From: Tuwongella immobilis
GTDB lineage: Bacteria > Planctomycetota > Planctomycetia > Gemmatales > Gemmataceae
Direction of reading: 5' to 3'
Assembly: GCF_901538355.1 (NCBI RefSeq)
Contig: NZ_LR593887.1
Coordinates: 5,184,920-5,248,919 of the forward strand
Length of the DNA: 64,000 nucleotides
The position numbers and the translations under genes are program-made. The notes under the pieces are model-generated. The model was not told the origin of the DNA and searched no databases. It saw only the letters and a list, made by a program, of their open reading frames with translations. Shown here in pieces: positions 27,901-36,103 of this stretch (position 1 is the first letter of the stretch; every line of letters starts with the position of its first letter).

Positions 27901-30900
27901 ATCCTCTGCCGCAGGATTGGCCGCCGCTGATGCCGTCAAGTCTGCGATCCTGGATCGATCCGCCCACACCGGAACGCCTGCCTCCCGGATTAACGCCGTT
28001 GCTGGAGGCTGCCTCTCCATGGACGCCATCCACCGAAGGCCGCCCGAAATTGAGCAGTTCCCCCGCCACCTCCCCGGGCACGCTGGGCGAATGGCTGGCA
28101 CGCACCTGGACACAAGGAACCGGGGCCGAGCGAGTGGGGCTGGTGGTGGATACCCAGGCATTGGCGGAAGCCGGTCTCAGTCCGCAATCGCCGCTGACGC
28201 TGGTCGGCCCGGCCCCGTCGCCGGTGTGGGATGCGCTCGGTCTGGCGATTTTGCCCTGCGATACGGCGGTGTTGCTCACCACGCCCCGACAACGCGCATT
28301 TTGGGAGACACTCCGGGATCGCCCCGATGCCCCGCTCCCACCGCAACTCCAACAAGCCGCACGCGATGCGCTCGAACAGGGCCAAGACGCGACCGGCCGA
28401 TTCCAACAGGTGGGCCAATGGTTGGAATCGACCCACCGCGACGATCATGTCCCGTCAAGCCCAGTGCGGGAGTGGCTGGCACCGCTGCTCGCACCAGATT
28501 GGACGAGCTGGTACCCGCTGCCAAATCAATCGGCCGATGCGATGCGGATCATCGCCCCCAGTCGGCTGCGGATTCTGGCGTGGGGAATCGCGCTGGTGGT
28601 GCTGCTCACTGGCTGCACCTGGTCGCTGGCCGAAAGCCGACTGCAACGGCTCGCGTTTCTGATTGGCATTCTCACTCTGGGATTGGTGTTGCAGTTCGGG
28701 CCACTGGTCGCTCAATTGCTGGTCCGCCCCGTATTTTTCGTGATGCTTGGCATCATAGTCGTGAGTCTGATTCGCCACCGGATGCGTGCCCCCCGAGTCG
28801 GGCCGTTCCCCAATCTGCGGCTCGGTTCCAGTGCGCGAGGCAGCCGCGATGCGCGGGGCAGTCAACGCCGGATTCTGGGCATTGGATTCGTGCTGATGCT
28901 CACCCTGGGCAGTGTTGCCCAGCCGCTCGAACCGGCGATTGTCTATCTGGTTCCGCCGACCGAGCAAGAAACCGTCCCCACTCGGGTGCTGGTGCCGCGC
29001 TCGTTGCTGCAGCAGATCGACGCCATGGAACAGCGACTGCTGCCCAATCCCGGAGTGGTGATCGAATCGGTTCACTACGAAGGTCAGCCGAGCGAGGGGA
29101 TTGCCCTGTTCGATGCCCAATTCCGACTGCGCTGTTTCCGGGATGAATCCGTGACCTTGCAATTGCCGCTTTCCGGCGTGCAACTGCGCGAAACTCGGTT
29201 GGACGGCGTGCAAGCCTTTCCGACGCGACCGATCGAGAACCGAGCCGACCCGATGAACGACCGCTACGCGCTGGAAATTCGCGGCAAGGGCGTGCATCAA
29301 CTGATCGTCCGATTCGCGGTGCCGATTCTGGGAGCCGAAATTGACCGCGAAGTCCGCTTTGGCGTGCCCGAACTGCCGCTCAGCCGACTCACGTTCGACG
29401 TTTCCGGCAATCCCAAGCAATTGCAGGCAATGACCTGGCGCGGTGCCCAACAGTTGTTCCCGCTTCCGAATGGGCAGCGGCTGGAAACCGACCTGGGCCG
29501 CACCCGAACGGTACAAATTCGCTGGCGGCAAGATCGTGCCATCCCCACCACGGCCTTGGTCCGCGTGCAGGAAGTCTCGCAGTGGGAAATCGACGAATCG
29601 ACCGCGCGACTGGTGACATCGATGCTGTACCGCATTACACAGGGGAGTATCACCTCGTTCAAAATCGCGTTGCCGCCGGGTACCGAAGTGGGCCGCATCG
29701 AAATTCAGCCGCAATCGACGGTCTTGGCAAGTTCGCCCACTTCGTGGTTGCGGGATTGGAGCGTGACCACCCCGCCGGGATCGACTCGACCGATCCTCAC
29801 CGGCTCGCTGCAAAGTCCGCTGTCGGGGGTGGTTCGGGTGCATCTGGAACTGCTACCCCGCGCGCCGCTGACCAATCGCCCCGAATTGGAATTCCCCACG
29901 GCGGTCGAAGCCGCGGAGACGGATAGCTATCTGGCATTCCGATTAACGGGAATCGCGCTCGGCCAAGTGCGCACGCAGGGACTGAGCGACTTTTCCGCCG
30001 ATACATTCGCCCGCGATCTTTGGCAGCCCGGCTCGTTCGTGAAATCACAAGGTGCCCCAACGCGCGCCTTTCAGCGGATTCGCGGCCAACAGGCCAAAAT
30101 TCTGCCGACACTGGTGCCCATCAGCGCCCCAATTCGCGGGACGCAGTCGTTGCGCTGGGGCGTTGGCATCAATCGTGCGACGGTCATTGCGACGGCCGAA
30201 TGGGTCACCAGCAATCCGAAACTGATGTTCGTGGAATGGGACATCCCGGCGGAAATTTCCATCCGCGAAGTCACCGGCCCCGGACTTCGCAGTTGGACCC
30301 GCTCGCAAAATCGACTGCAAATCTGGCTGCAAGAGCCGCAAAATCGCGTGCAGATGCAAGTCCGTGGGACAGTGGGATTTGCGCCGATGCCGCCATCCGG
30401 ACTGCCAACGCGGCTGGATCTGCCGTGCATCACGCTGCCAGGCGTCAACCCGATTGACAGCCAAATCGAAATCCGCCCGCAAGACGGCATTGCCCTGCAA
30501 AATGAGCAGCTCACGCAATTGGCGGAAGATCCCCAATCGGATTCCCCGGCGACGCTGCACTATCGCACGCAAACGCCGACCTACACGGGCCGATTCACCG
30601 TCTGGGGTCCGCAATCGGGGGCCCAATATCGCATGGGGCAATCGCTCCAATGCCAAGATCGCACCCGCACCCATGACTTCCGCCTGGACGTGAAGCTCGC
30701 CCCGGAGCGACCGCACCGATTCCGACTGGAAATCCGCGATTCCCAACGTGCGGCCCCGGTCAGCTATCAATTGACCGCCCCGCCCGACGTTCGGGTAATT
30801 CGCCGGGAATCGTTCGATCGATCGCTGATGTGGGAAATCGAAGTTCCCATTCGCAGCAAACCCCTGCCCGCCGGCGATGGCGAATCGCGCCCGGAATCGC

Positions 30901-32315
30901 AGGTCGCGCTTCCATTCCAGATCGTTGGCAGCGAACCAATCGATCCGCGCGAACGGGAATTGCCGCAACTGCACCTGTTGGATACCGACGACGCCTGGGA
31001 TCGTTCGTCCGCGGTGCTGCTGCTATGCGGCCCGGAATGCCGCATGCTCGATGGTTACGGCATCCGTGGACTGCCACCCCAAGCGATTGCCGAACAGTTC
31101 CCCGAATGGCGCGAACGGTCCCTCCGCCCTGGCAGCAGCGCATGGCGATTCCGTTCCGATGATTGGAATATGCGAATCCTTTCCGGTCCATCGGCCACCG
31201 CTCCCAGTCAACGCATTCAGTTGGGATTGATGGAGATGGAAGCCGCGTTGGATTCCACGGGCTGGGTCTATCGTGCCCGAATGGAATGCTTCCACCGCGA
31301 ACGCATGCCGTTGGAATTGCAACTGCCGCCGTCTGCGGAATTGCTCGGATTCGCGATCGATGGCGTGGAGCGATCGGAAAGCGATCTGCCGAACTCGCCC
31401 ATCCCCATTCCGTTGCCGGATGAGCCGGGCATTCGCTTGATTCAAATCGTTTGGCGAATCGCCGCCCCGCAGTTTGGCAACGCCCTACCCGACTTGCGAC
31501 GGCCGGAGTTGATCGTCGCCGATGGCATTCTCGACGGTCCCAGTTTGGTGACAGTGTTGCAACCCGCTGGCGAGCGCATCAGCCGATGGAGCACGAATAC
31601 GGGGGCCATCCCCGTGCCGATTTCGCTGGCCAAACAACAAATCCATCGGGCGGAATCGCAATTGCGACTGACCGAAGCGATGCAAAGCCTGCCACTATCG
31701 CGGTTGGACAGCGATTCGCCGCGACTGATTCCCACGTTGGTGCCGTTGTTGCGTGCGGAGCGGCTGTTGCGACTGGCGGAGTTTCAGCGCATCGGCCGCC
31801 GACCCACGCCCGGCGACCCGCAGGGCGAAGATCGCGCCATCCAAGATGCACTCACCACCGCGAAATCGCAATTGGCCCTGATGCGCGGCGCTCCCAGCAG
31901 CACCGCCCCGCTGAGTTTGGCGACCCCGCTGGGGTTGGCCGCCATTGTCGGCATGGATAGCGCGGAACGAACCTGGACCCGACTCCCCGAAAGCGCCGCC
32001 TTTGAACGCGGCCTACCAATCACCTGGGATACGCCCGCCACGCTGCGAATCGAGCGATTCACCCCGCAATCGTTCGATGAATCGCGAACGGCCCGCTCCC
32101 GGATTCCACTGTTGATCGGTGCTGGAATTCTGGGGATTCTCGCTTGGTTGGTGCTGGGGCAACGCGGCTGGCCGGAACAACTCGCCGCACTGGGCATGAT
32201 CGCCGTCGCCAGCTTGGGCGATCTCGATGGCCTGTGGTTCTGGTCGCTCCCGGCCGTTGCCCTCATCGCTCGGTTGGTCATTCTGGTGCGATATCTGCGA
32301 CGGGCACCACGCTAA
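24957..32315 (+). CDS. Giant envelope protein, fusion of two related modules (B1-B2)
   Basis: 2452 residues. I use ATG 24957, which has AAGGA 8 nt upstream; ATG 24948 touches that site. Order: signal peptide (MTTPSRCATLGLLALLGILG…AHG); beta-rich ectodomain B1 to ~1200; three membrane segments (~1205-1280); a basic stretch; an internal signal-peptide-like segment RRILGIGFVLMLTLGSVAQP (~1304-1323); a second beta-rich ectodomain B2; and terminal membrane segments (~2381-2450) with RRAPR at the end. B1, B2 and the upstream gene share recurring blocks such as LTTRMRCDVRRG…IPPGWLVDSIEV (B1) and LVTSMLYRITQG…LPPGTEVGRIEI (B2). I infer an in-frame fusion of two former genes. No known domain or activity is recognised. 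fdhD begins 12 nt downstream. Confidence 0.85.
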   Translation: MTTPSRCATLGLLALLGILGVGLSPSAHGQSPPNSPQPVAMTDDPIPLQRLLLAPEQLVPELDRVRRGILVQMPLADWEKRLRDLARKQVEAASPPRLIEAKYRAKLIDDHLAGTAEWKLHLPGKRAGYLSVEPLQLALRSAQWGDKRSAILDRFPQFDGTPGDLRLLVEDDVPPLVQLEWSARGVPEPGELRFSLRVPAAPLAQLELELPADRSPVLGQSDLLLTGPFPAESPQTRLWRIAFGSRTQLDLSLSRRDAPDQPKPLIRTRGFSRIELLPGRCQTSYELDIETLHGPISQLTLECDPRLQPYDVRINQRESWEILPNPDPSQPSRLVIKMATPFQGGRLEVLAFAPMPMTPDAPRWSLPEIQIPDCIDRGETIELRVHPELQLEAWNPGGYRLSRSDVGRENEQILTLLPSLSDTPNRRPRPSAVPRLLGTEVHVQQQLDWQIEADRTTLTTRMRCDVRRGVLSQFPVMIPPGWLVDSIEVTPRELAPTFTVQNGPAPLVNIELQRPLGPGQPNEWRITLRAPGPRFPNLPLGSRELPRVVIPLVDVIPLAARVREATLSIRVNGVFQATLLNRPDGSSLAPLPTLGGVLGSLGIAAILPEVPPGGTSFRVPYRGVGPTTDAKLLLRPRPLRLEIQCDQTVERILPTPRVAVRLDVFPESGSVPSLLIGSTSPLQGSVDWQVRQGSNRIAEVQPIPAGMMFAWGNVLAAGNPLSAAARISTVADLRGPWWRLRLTRPIQEPLRIEAKLTAKPTSTTRDRSHSVPLIWVAGVESSRGRIEITDPDRDDYRVLTRGLQTISSDVITSNAPGVDRVWSVAPLPLQMQLLPDDAPTGAGSPARLDSPSLLTIFDQRRMLLAFRVRLRNWNQRELAAKLPEGARLQVAVLNGRRIDTPDLVLANDPRTVRFSLPRSLAQSDHHLELVYEIPVRSWWFSIPAEAPVPEFVLSMPIVQREWRLAPGLAPMHPRGWLASPADPLPQDWPPLMPSSLRSWIDPPTPERLPPGLTPLLEAASPWTPSTEGRPKLSSSPATSPGTLGEWLARTWTQGTGAERVGLVVDTQALAEAGLSPQSPLTLVGPAPSPVWDALGLAILPCDTAVLLTTPRQRAFWETLRDRPDAPLPPQLQQAARDALEQGQDATGRFQQVGQWLESTHRDDHVPSSPVREWLAPLLAPDWTSWYPLPNQSADAMRIIAPSRLRILAWGIALVVLLTGCTWSLAESRLQRLAFLIGILTLGLVLQFGPLVAQLLVRPVFFVMLGIIVVSLIRHRMRAPRVGPFPNLRLGSSARGSRDARGSQRRILGIGFVLMLTLGSVAQPLEPAIVYLVPPTEQETVPTRVLVPRSLLQQIDAMEQRLLPNPGVVIESVHYEGQPSEGIALFDAQFRLRCFRDESVTLQLPLSGVQLRETRLDGVQAFPTRPIENRADPMNDRYALEIRGKGVHQLIVRFAVPILGAEIDREVRFGVPELPLSRLTFDVSGNPKQLQAMTWRGAQQLFPLPNGQRLETDLGRTRTVQIRWRQDRAIPTTALVRVQEVSQWEIDESTARLVTSMLYRITQGSITSFKIALPPGTEVGRIEIQPQSTVLASSPTSWLRDWSVTTPPGSTRPILTGSLQSPLSGVVRVHLELLPRAPLTNRPELEFPTAVEAAETDSYLAFRLTGIALGQVRTQGLSDFSADTFARDLWQPGSFVKSQGAPTRAFQRIRGQQAKILPTLVPISAPIRGTQSLRWGVGINRATVIATAEWVTSNPKLMFVEWDIPAEISIREVTGPGLRSWTRSQNRLQIWLQEPQNRVQMQVRGTVGFAPMPPSGLPTRLDLPCITLPGVNPIDSQIEIRPQDGIALQNEQLTQLAEDPQSDSPATLHYRTQTPTYTGRFTVWGPQSGAQYRMGQSLQCQDRTRTHDFRLDVKLAPERPHRFRLEIRDSQRAAPVSYQLTAPPDVRVIRRESFDRSLMWEIEVPIRSKPLPAGDGESRPESQVALPFQIVGSEPIDPRERELPQLHLLDTDDAWDRSSAVLLLCGPECRMLDGYGIRGLPPQAIAEQFPEWRERSLRPGSSAWRFRSDDWNMRILSGPSATAPSQRIQLGLMEMEAALDSTGWVYRARMECFHRERMPLELQLPPSAELLGFAIDGVERSESDLPNSPIPIPLPDEPGIRLIQIVWRIAAPQFGNALPDLRRPELIVADGILDGPSLVTVLQPAGERISRWSTNTGAIPVPISLAKQQIHRAESQLRLTEAMQSLPLSRLDSDSPRLIPTLVPLLRAERLLRLAEFQRIGRRPTPGDPQGEDRAIQDALTTAKSQLALMRGAPSSTAPLSLATPLGLAAIVGMDSAERTWTRLPESAAFERGLPITWDTPATLRIERFTPQSFDESRTARSRIPLLIGAGILGILAWLVLGQRGWPEQLAALGMIAVASLGDLDGLWFWSLPAVALIARLVILVRYLRRAPR

Positions 32316-32327
32316 CGGGAATCGACC

Positions 32328-33191
32328 ATGCCAGACGATCAACCGATGCTTCGGATTCCGATTCGGTCATTCCGGCAGACGGATTCCGGATTCGCCTCGC
32401 ACATTCGGGATGACCTTCTCGCGGTGGAAGAGCCGCTGGAGATTCGCCTCGGGTTCGGCCCGCGCGCCGCTCGCCAGAGCGCGGCCATCAGCGTCACCAT
32501 GCGCACGCCCGGCCACGACCGCGAATTGGCATTGGGATTTCTCTTCAATGAAGCGGTGCTAACCAATGCGCAATCGGTGGAGGATTGGCATTCCCCGACG
32601 CGCGGCGTGATTCAAGCGGAACTCGCTCCCGACGTGCGGGTCGATCTCAACCGATTGCACCGAAATGTCTACACCACTTCCAGTTGCGGCGTTTGCGGCA
32701 AGGCAAGCCTGGATGCGGTCGCAGTCGCCCTGCCGGACTTGCTCGATGAATCCGGCCCGACGATCGCACCGGAATTGCTGCTGGAATTGCCCGCCAAACT
32801 GCGCCAAGCCCAAGCCGTATTCGAGCAGACCGGCGGACTCCACGCATCGGCGCTCTTCGATTCATCTGGCCAATTGCTGGCCATGCGCGAAGATGTGGGC
32901 CGACATAACGCCTTGGATAAACTCATCGGCTGGGCCTTGGAATCTGGTCAAATTCCCCTGCGGAATTCGGTGCTTTTAGTCAGCGGACGTGTTAGTTTTG
33001 AGTTGACGCAAAAAGCGCTGATGGCTGGCATTCCGATTCTGGCGGCCGTGGGTGCGCCGTCGAGTTTGGCCGTGGAGCTGGCCGATTCGCAGGGGCAAAC
33101 GCTGGTCGGCTTTCTGCGAGATGGTCGCTATAATGTCTACACCGGAGCCGCAAGGTTGGGCGGTCTCTCCTCTCTCGGAGCGGATTCATGA
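32328..33191 (+). CDS. fdhD: FdhD, sulfur carrier for formate-dehydrogenase-type enzymes
   Basis: 287 residues. The conserved pair SSCGVCGK (~117-124) holds the persulfide cysteines, and EDVGRHNALDKLIG is the family's nucleotide/cofactor loop. FdhD takes sulfur from the IscS desulfurase and sulfurates the bis-MGD molybdenum cofactor of formate-dehydrogenase-like enzymes. Its ATGA overlap with the following oxidoreductase gene (start 33188, stop 33191) means translational coupling with its client. A GGGA site lies before ATG 32328. It begins 12 nt after the giant envelope gene, so it may share that transcript. Confidence 0.95.
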   Translation: MPDDQPMLRIPIRSFRQTDSGFASHIRDDLLAVEEPLEIRLGFGPRAARQSAAISVTMRTPGHDRELALGFLFNEAVLTNAQSVEDWHSPTRGVIQAELAPDVRVDLNRLHRNVYTTSSCGVCGKASLDAVAVALPDLLDESGPTIAPELLLELPAKLRQAQAVFEQTGGLHASALFDSSGQLLAMREDVGRHNALDKLIGWALESGQIPLRNSVLLVSGRVSFELTQKALMAGIPILAAVGAPSSLAVELADSQGQTLVGFLRDGRYNVYTGAARLGGLSSLGADS

Positions 33192-35554
33192 GCAATAAGC
33201 CACACTCCCCGACGATTCCCCTCGACCCCGCCCGCGAATCGTCTGCCCCGCGTGCTGTTCCCCCCGAGACGTTCACCGGCCTGGAAATCAGCGAACCGCA
33301 CACCACCGCCGCGGGAATTCCGGCGGTCGTCAACTCGATGGACCACGTCTTTCGGCAGATGGGGCTTCTGCGGGGTGCCCGAGCGCTGACGCTGCTCAAT
33401 CAGTCCGGCGGCATCGACTGCATGAGTTGCGCGTGGCCCGATCCCGACTCGCATCGATCGTCTGCCGAATTTTGCGAGAATGGTGCCAAAGCCGTTGCCT
33501 GGGAAGGGGATACGCGCAAATGCGGGCCCGAATTCTTTCGCGCCTGGAGCATTTCCGCGCTGGCCGAGCAATCCGATTACTGGCATGGCCAACAGGGGCG
33601 CCTGACGCAGCCGATGATTCTGCGACCCGGAACGCAGCACTACGCACCGATCGAATGGGACGCCGCGTTTGAGTTGATCGCCGCCCATCTCAACGCATTG
33701 GCGACGCCGGATGAGGCGATTTTCTATACCTCGGGCCGCACCAGCAACGAAGCGGCATTTCTGTATCAATTATTTGTGCGACAATTCGGCACCAACAATC
33801 TGCCCGATTGCTCGAACATGTGTCATGAATCGAGCGGAGTCGCACTCGGCGAGAGCATCGGGTTGGGCAAAGGCACGGTCACGCTCGACGATATTCACGA
33901 TACCGATGTCCTGGTGATTATCGGGCAGAATCCCGGCACCAACCATCCGCGCATGCTCACCTCGCTGCAAGTTGCGAAAGAACGCGGCGCGAAGATCATC
34001 GCCATCAATCCGTTGCCCGAGGCGGGGTTCATCCGCTTCAAGCATCCGCAGCGAGTCGGCGATTTACTCGGCAGCGGCACCGCACTGATGGACCTGTTCT
34101 TGCAGGTGAAAATCGGCGGGGACGAAGCACTGCTCAAAGGGATCGGCAAAGCGTTGTTGGAACGCGAAGCCAGCGCGCCCGGCAGTGTCGTCGATCGCGG
34201 ATTCATCGCCGAGCAAACTGCGGGATGGGACGCCTACGAAGCCAGCTTGCGCGATGCCGATTGGGGCACGCTGGTCGACCAATCCGGCGTGAGCGAATCC
34301 GAAATCCGTCAAGCCGCCGAGCTGCTCGCGGGCACCTCGCGCTTCATCACTTGCTGGGCGATGGGGCTCACGCAACACCCCAATAGTGTGGCGATTATTC
34401 AGGAAATTGCCAACATTCATTTGATGCGCGGTGCAATCGGCAAGCCCGGCGCGGGTCTCTGCCCGGTGCGGGGCCACTCCAACGTGCAGGGCGATCGCAC
34501 GATGGGCATTTACGAGAAACCCAGCGAGCAATTTCTGAATCGTCTCGCGGCGAGTTTCGATTTTCAGCCACCGCGCGCGCCCGGTTTCGACACCGTGGAA
34601 GCGATTCAAGCCATGCACGACGGCAAGGGGAAAGTCTTCTTCGCGCTGGGGGGGAATTTCCTCTCGGCGACACCCGACACGGAGTTCACCGCCGCCGCAC
34701 TGCGACGCTGCCAACTGACGGTGCATGTTTCCACCAAGTTGAACCGCTCGCATTTGGTGACGGGCGAAACCGCGCTGATTCTCCCCTGCCTGGGTCGCAC
34801 CGAAATCGACGATCAGGCCAGCGGGCCGCAACTGGTCACCTGCGAAAATTCGATGGGCGTGGTGCAAACCAGTCAGGGGCGGCTCTCCCCCGCATCGGGC
34901 TATTTGCTAAGCGAAATTGCGATTGTCTGCCGATTGGCCCGCGCCACACTCGGCGCAACCAATCCCGTGGATTGGGAAGGCTTTACGGACAATTACGATC
35001 GCATCCGCGATGCCATCGAACGCACCATCCCCGGCTTCGACCGCTACAACGAGCGCGTACGGCACAAGGGCGGCTTCTACCTGCCCAATGGCCCACGCGA
35101 AGGGCGATTCACCACCGTCAGCGGCAAAGCCCAATTCACCACGCACGAGCTGCCCATTCGTCGGCTCAACCCCGGCGAACTCGTGATGATGACCATCCGC
35201 ACACACGATCAATTCAACACCACAATCTACGGATTGGACGACCGCTACCGAGGCATCCACAACGAACGGCGGGTGATTCTCATGCACGCCGACGATATCG
35301 CCGAGCGCGGCCTGTCTGCGGGGACCGTGGTGGACATTCACAGCCACTTTGACGGCGTTCGACGCACGGCCATTCGCTTGATCGTCGTGCCGTATGCCAT
35401 TCCGCGCGGCAACGTCGCCACCTATTTTCCGGAAACCAACGTGCTGGTACCGCTGCATAGCACCGCGAAACGCAGCAATACGCCGACCTCGAAATTCGTG
35501 ATCGTCACCGTTGAGCCATCGGCCAATCCGGTGCCAACCACCGCCAACGACTGA
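33188..35554 (+). CDS. FdhF/YdeP-type molybdopterin oxidoreductase
   Basis: 788 residues. The N-terminal Cys set IDCMSCAWPDP…EFCENGAK has C-x2-C and a third Cys but not the full four-Cys set of formate dehydrogenases, which is typical of the YdeP branch. The expected Mo-ligand site reads CSNMCHESSG, with Cys-His in place of Sec/Cys-His of FdhF. Further family blocks are VIIGQNPGTNHPRML, INPLPEAGFIRF and GLCPVRGHSNVQGDRTMG (MGD binding). The C-terminal molydop-binding barrel has RTHDQFNTTIYGLDDRYRG. It probably oxidises or reduces a small formate-like or acid-stress-related substrate in the cytoplasm; substrate unassigned. Overlap with fdhD supports a sulfurated cofactor. Confidence 0.9.
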   Translation: MSNKPHSPTIPLDPARESSAPRAVPPETFTGLEISEPHTTAAGIPAVVNSMDHVFRQMGLLRGARALTLLNQSGGIDCMSCAWPDPDSHRSSAEFCENGAKAVAWEGDTRKCGPEFFRAWSISALAEQSDYWHGQQGRLTQPMILRPGTQHYAPIEWDAAFELIAAHLNALATPDEAIFYTSGRTSNEAAFLYQLFVRQFGTNNLPDCSNMCHESSGVALGESIGLGKGTVTLDDIHDTDVLVIIGQNPGTNHPRMLTSLQVAKERGAKIIAINPLPEAGFIRFKHPQRVGDLLGSGTALMDLFLQVKIGGDEALLKGIGKALLEREASAPGSVVDRGFIAEQTAGWDAYEASLRDADWGTLVDQSGVSESEIRQAAELLAGTSRFITCWAMGLTQHPNSVAIIQEIANIHLMRGAIGKPGAGLCPVRGHSNVQGDRTMGIYEKPSEQFLNRLAASFDFQPPRAPGFDTVEAIQAMHDGKGKVFFALGGNFLSATPDTEFTAAALRRCQLTVHVSTKLNRSHLVTGETALILPCLGRTEIDDQASGPQLVTCENSMGVVQTSQGRLSPASGYLLSEIAIVCRLARATLGATNPVDWEGFTDNYDRIRDAIERTIPGFDRYNERVRHKGGFYLPNGPREGRFTTVSGKAQFTTHELPIRRLNPGELVMMTIRTHDQFNTTIYGLDDRYRGIHNERRVILMHADDIAERGLSAGTVVDIHSHFDGVRRTAIRLIVVPYAIPRGNVATYFPETNVLVPLHSTAKRSNTPTSKFVIVTVEPSANPVPTTAND

Positions 35555-35608
35555 TGCCCCGCCGACTTGCCAATTCGCGCCACGGGGCGTAGAATCACGA
35601 GACGAACC

Positions 35609-35656
35609 CACCGGGGAGGACGACCTCTCCGGTGTCTGCAATTTGGGGACGACCCC
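35609..35656 (+). ncRNA. Guanidine-II (mini-ykkC) riboswitch
   Basis: Two hairpins, each capped by the diagnostic ACGA tetraloop closed by G-C pairs. P1 (35609-35634) has an 11-bp stem with one G-U pair and loop ACGA at 35620-35623. P2 is ggggACGAcccc (35645-35656), and a 10-nt linker joins them. This is the known guanidine-II layout, in which ligand binding makes the two ACGR loops kiss. It lies 21 nt before the gdx start codon. GGGGAC of P2 (35645-35650) can also pair with GTCCCC (35668-35673), which touches the GGAG ribosome site (35665-35668). A switch that frees the ribosome site when guanidinium is bound is therefore plausible. Confidence 0.93.
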
Positions 35657-35677
35657 GCCATTTCGGAGTCCCCGATC

Positions 35678-35998
35678 ATGGCATGGATTACCCTGGTGGT
35701 GGCTGGCATTTTCGAGATTGGTTGGGCCATCGGCCTGAAATACTCGCAAGGCTTCACCCGCCCACTTCCCACGACGCTCACCATTTTGTCGATGATTATC
35801 AGCATGGGCTTGCTGGGCATGGCCGCACGGACATTACCCGTGGGCACTGCCTACGCCGTCTGGACTGGCATTGGTGCCATCGGTACCGCACTGCTGGGCA
35901 TCTACCTATTCGAGGAACCGGCCACCACGGCGCGGCTGGTCTGTCTGGTGCTGATCGCAGCGGGAATTGTCGGCCTGAAAATCGTCACACCGACATGA
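35678..35998 (+). CDS. gdx: Guanidinium exporter Gdx (SugE), SMR family
   Basis: 106 residues, four transmembrane helices. ATG 35678 has GGAG 9 nt upstream. The essential Glu13 is present ([14 protein letters not shown]). The Gdx-type signature [14 protein letters not shown] separates it from the multidrug EmrE subgroup. It functions as an antiparallel dimer exchanging guanidinium for protons. The guanidine-II riboswitch directly upstream confirms the substrate assignment. It is unlinked in function to the upstream oxidoreductase and likely has its own transcript. Confidence 0.95.
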   Translation: MAWITLVVAGIFEIGWAIGLKYSQGFTRPLPTTLTILSMIISMGLLGMAARTLPVGTAYAVWTGIGAIGTALLGIYLFEEPATTARLVCLVLIAAGIVGLKIVTPT

Positions 35999-36026
35999 TG
36001 AATTCGCCAGCTATGGCAAGCGCACT

Positions 36027-36065
36027 CGGCCAGAATGGACGGAGTGATTCCGCCGATTCTGGCCG
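36027..36065. terminator. Convergent hairpin terminator candidate
   Basis: A perfect 10-bp stem cggccagaat/attctggccg with a 19-nt loop sits between gdx (+) and the LRR kinase (-). No T-run. Confidence 0.65.
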
Positions 36066-36103
36066 ATGGAATATCTGCTGAACATCGGGAAATGCGCGAG
36101 CGG

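Noticed and set aside
28455-29843. 462-aa open frame on - opposite the giant envelope gene
   Set aside because: Composition of a shadow frame (His/Arg/Gln-rich); lies entirely inside the + gene.
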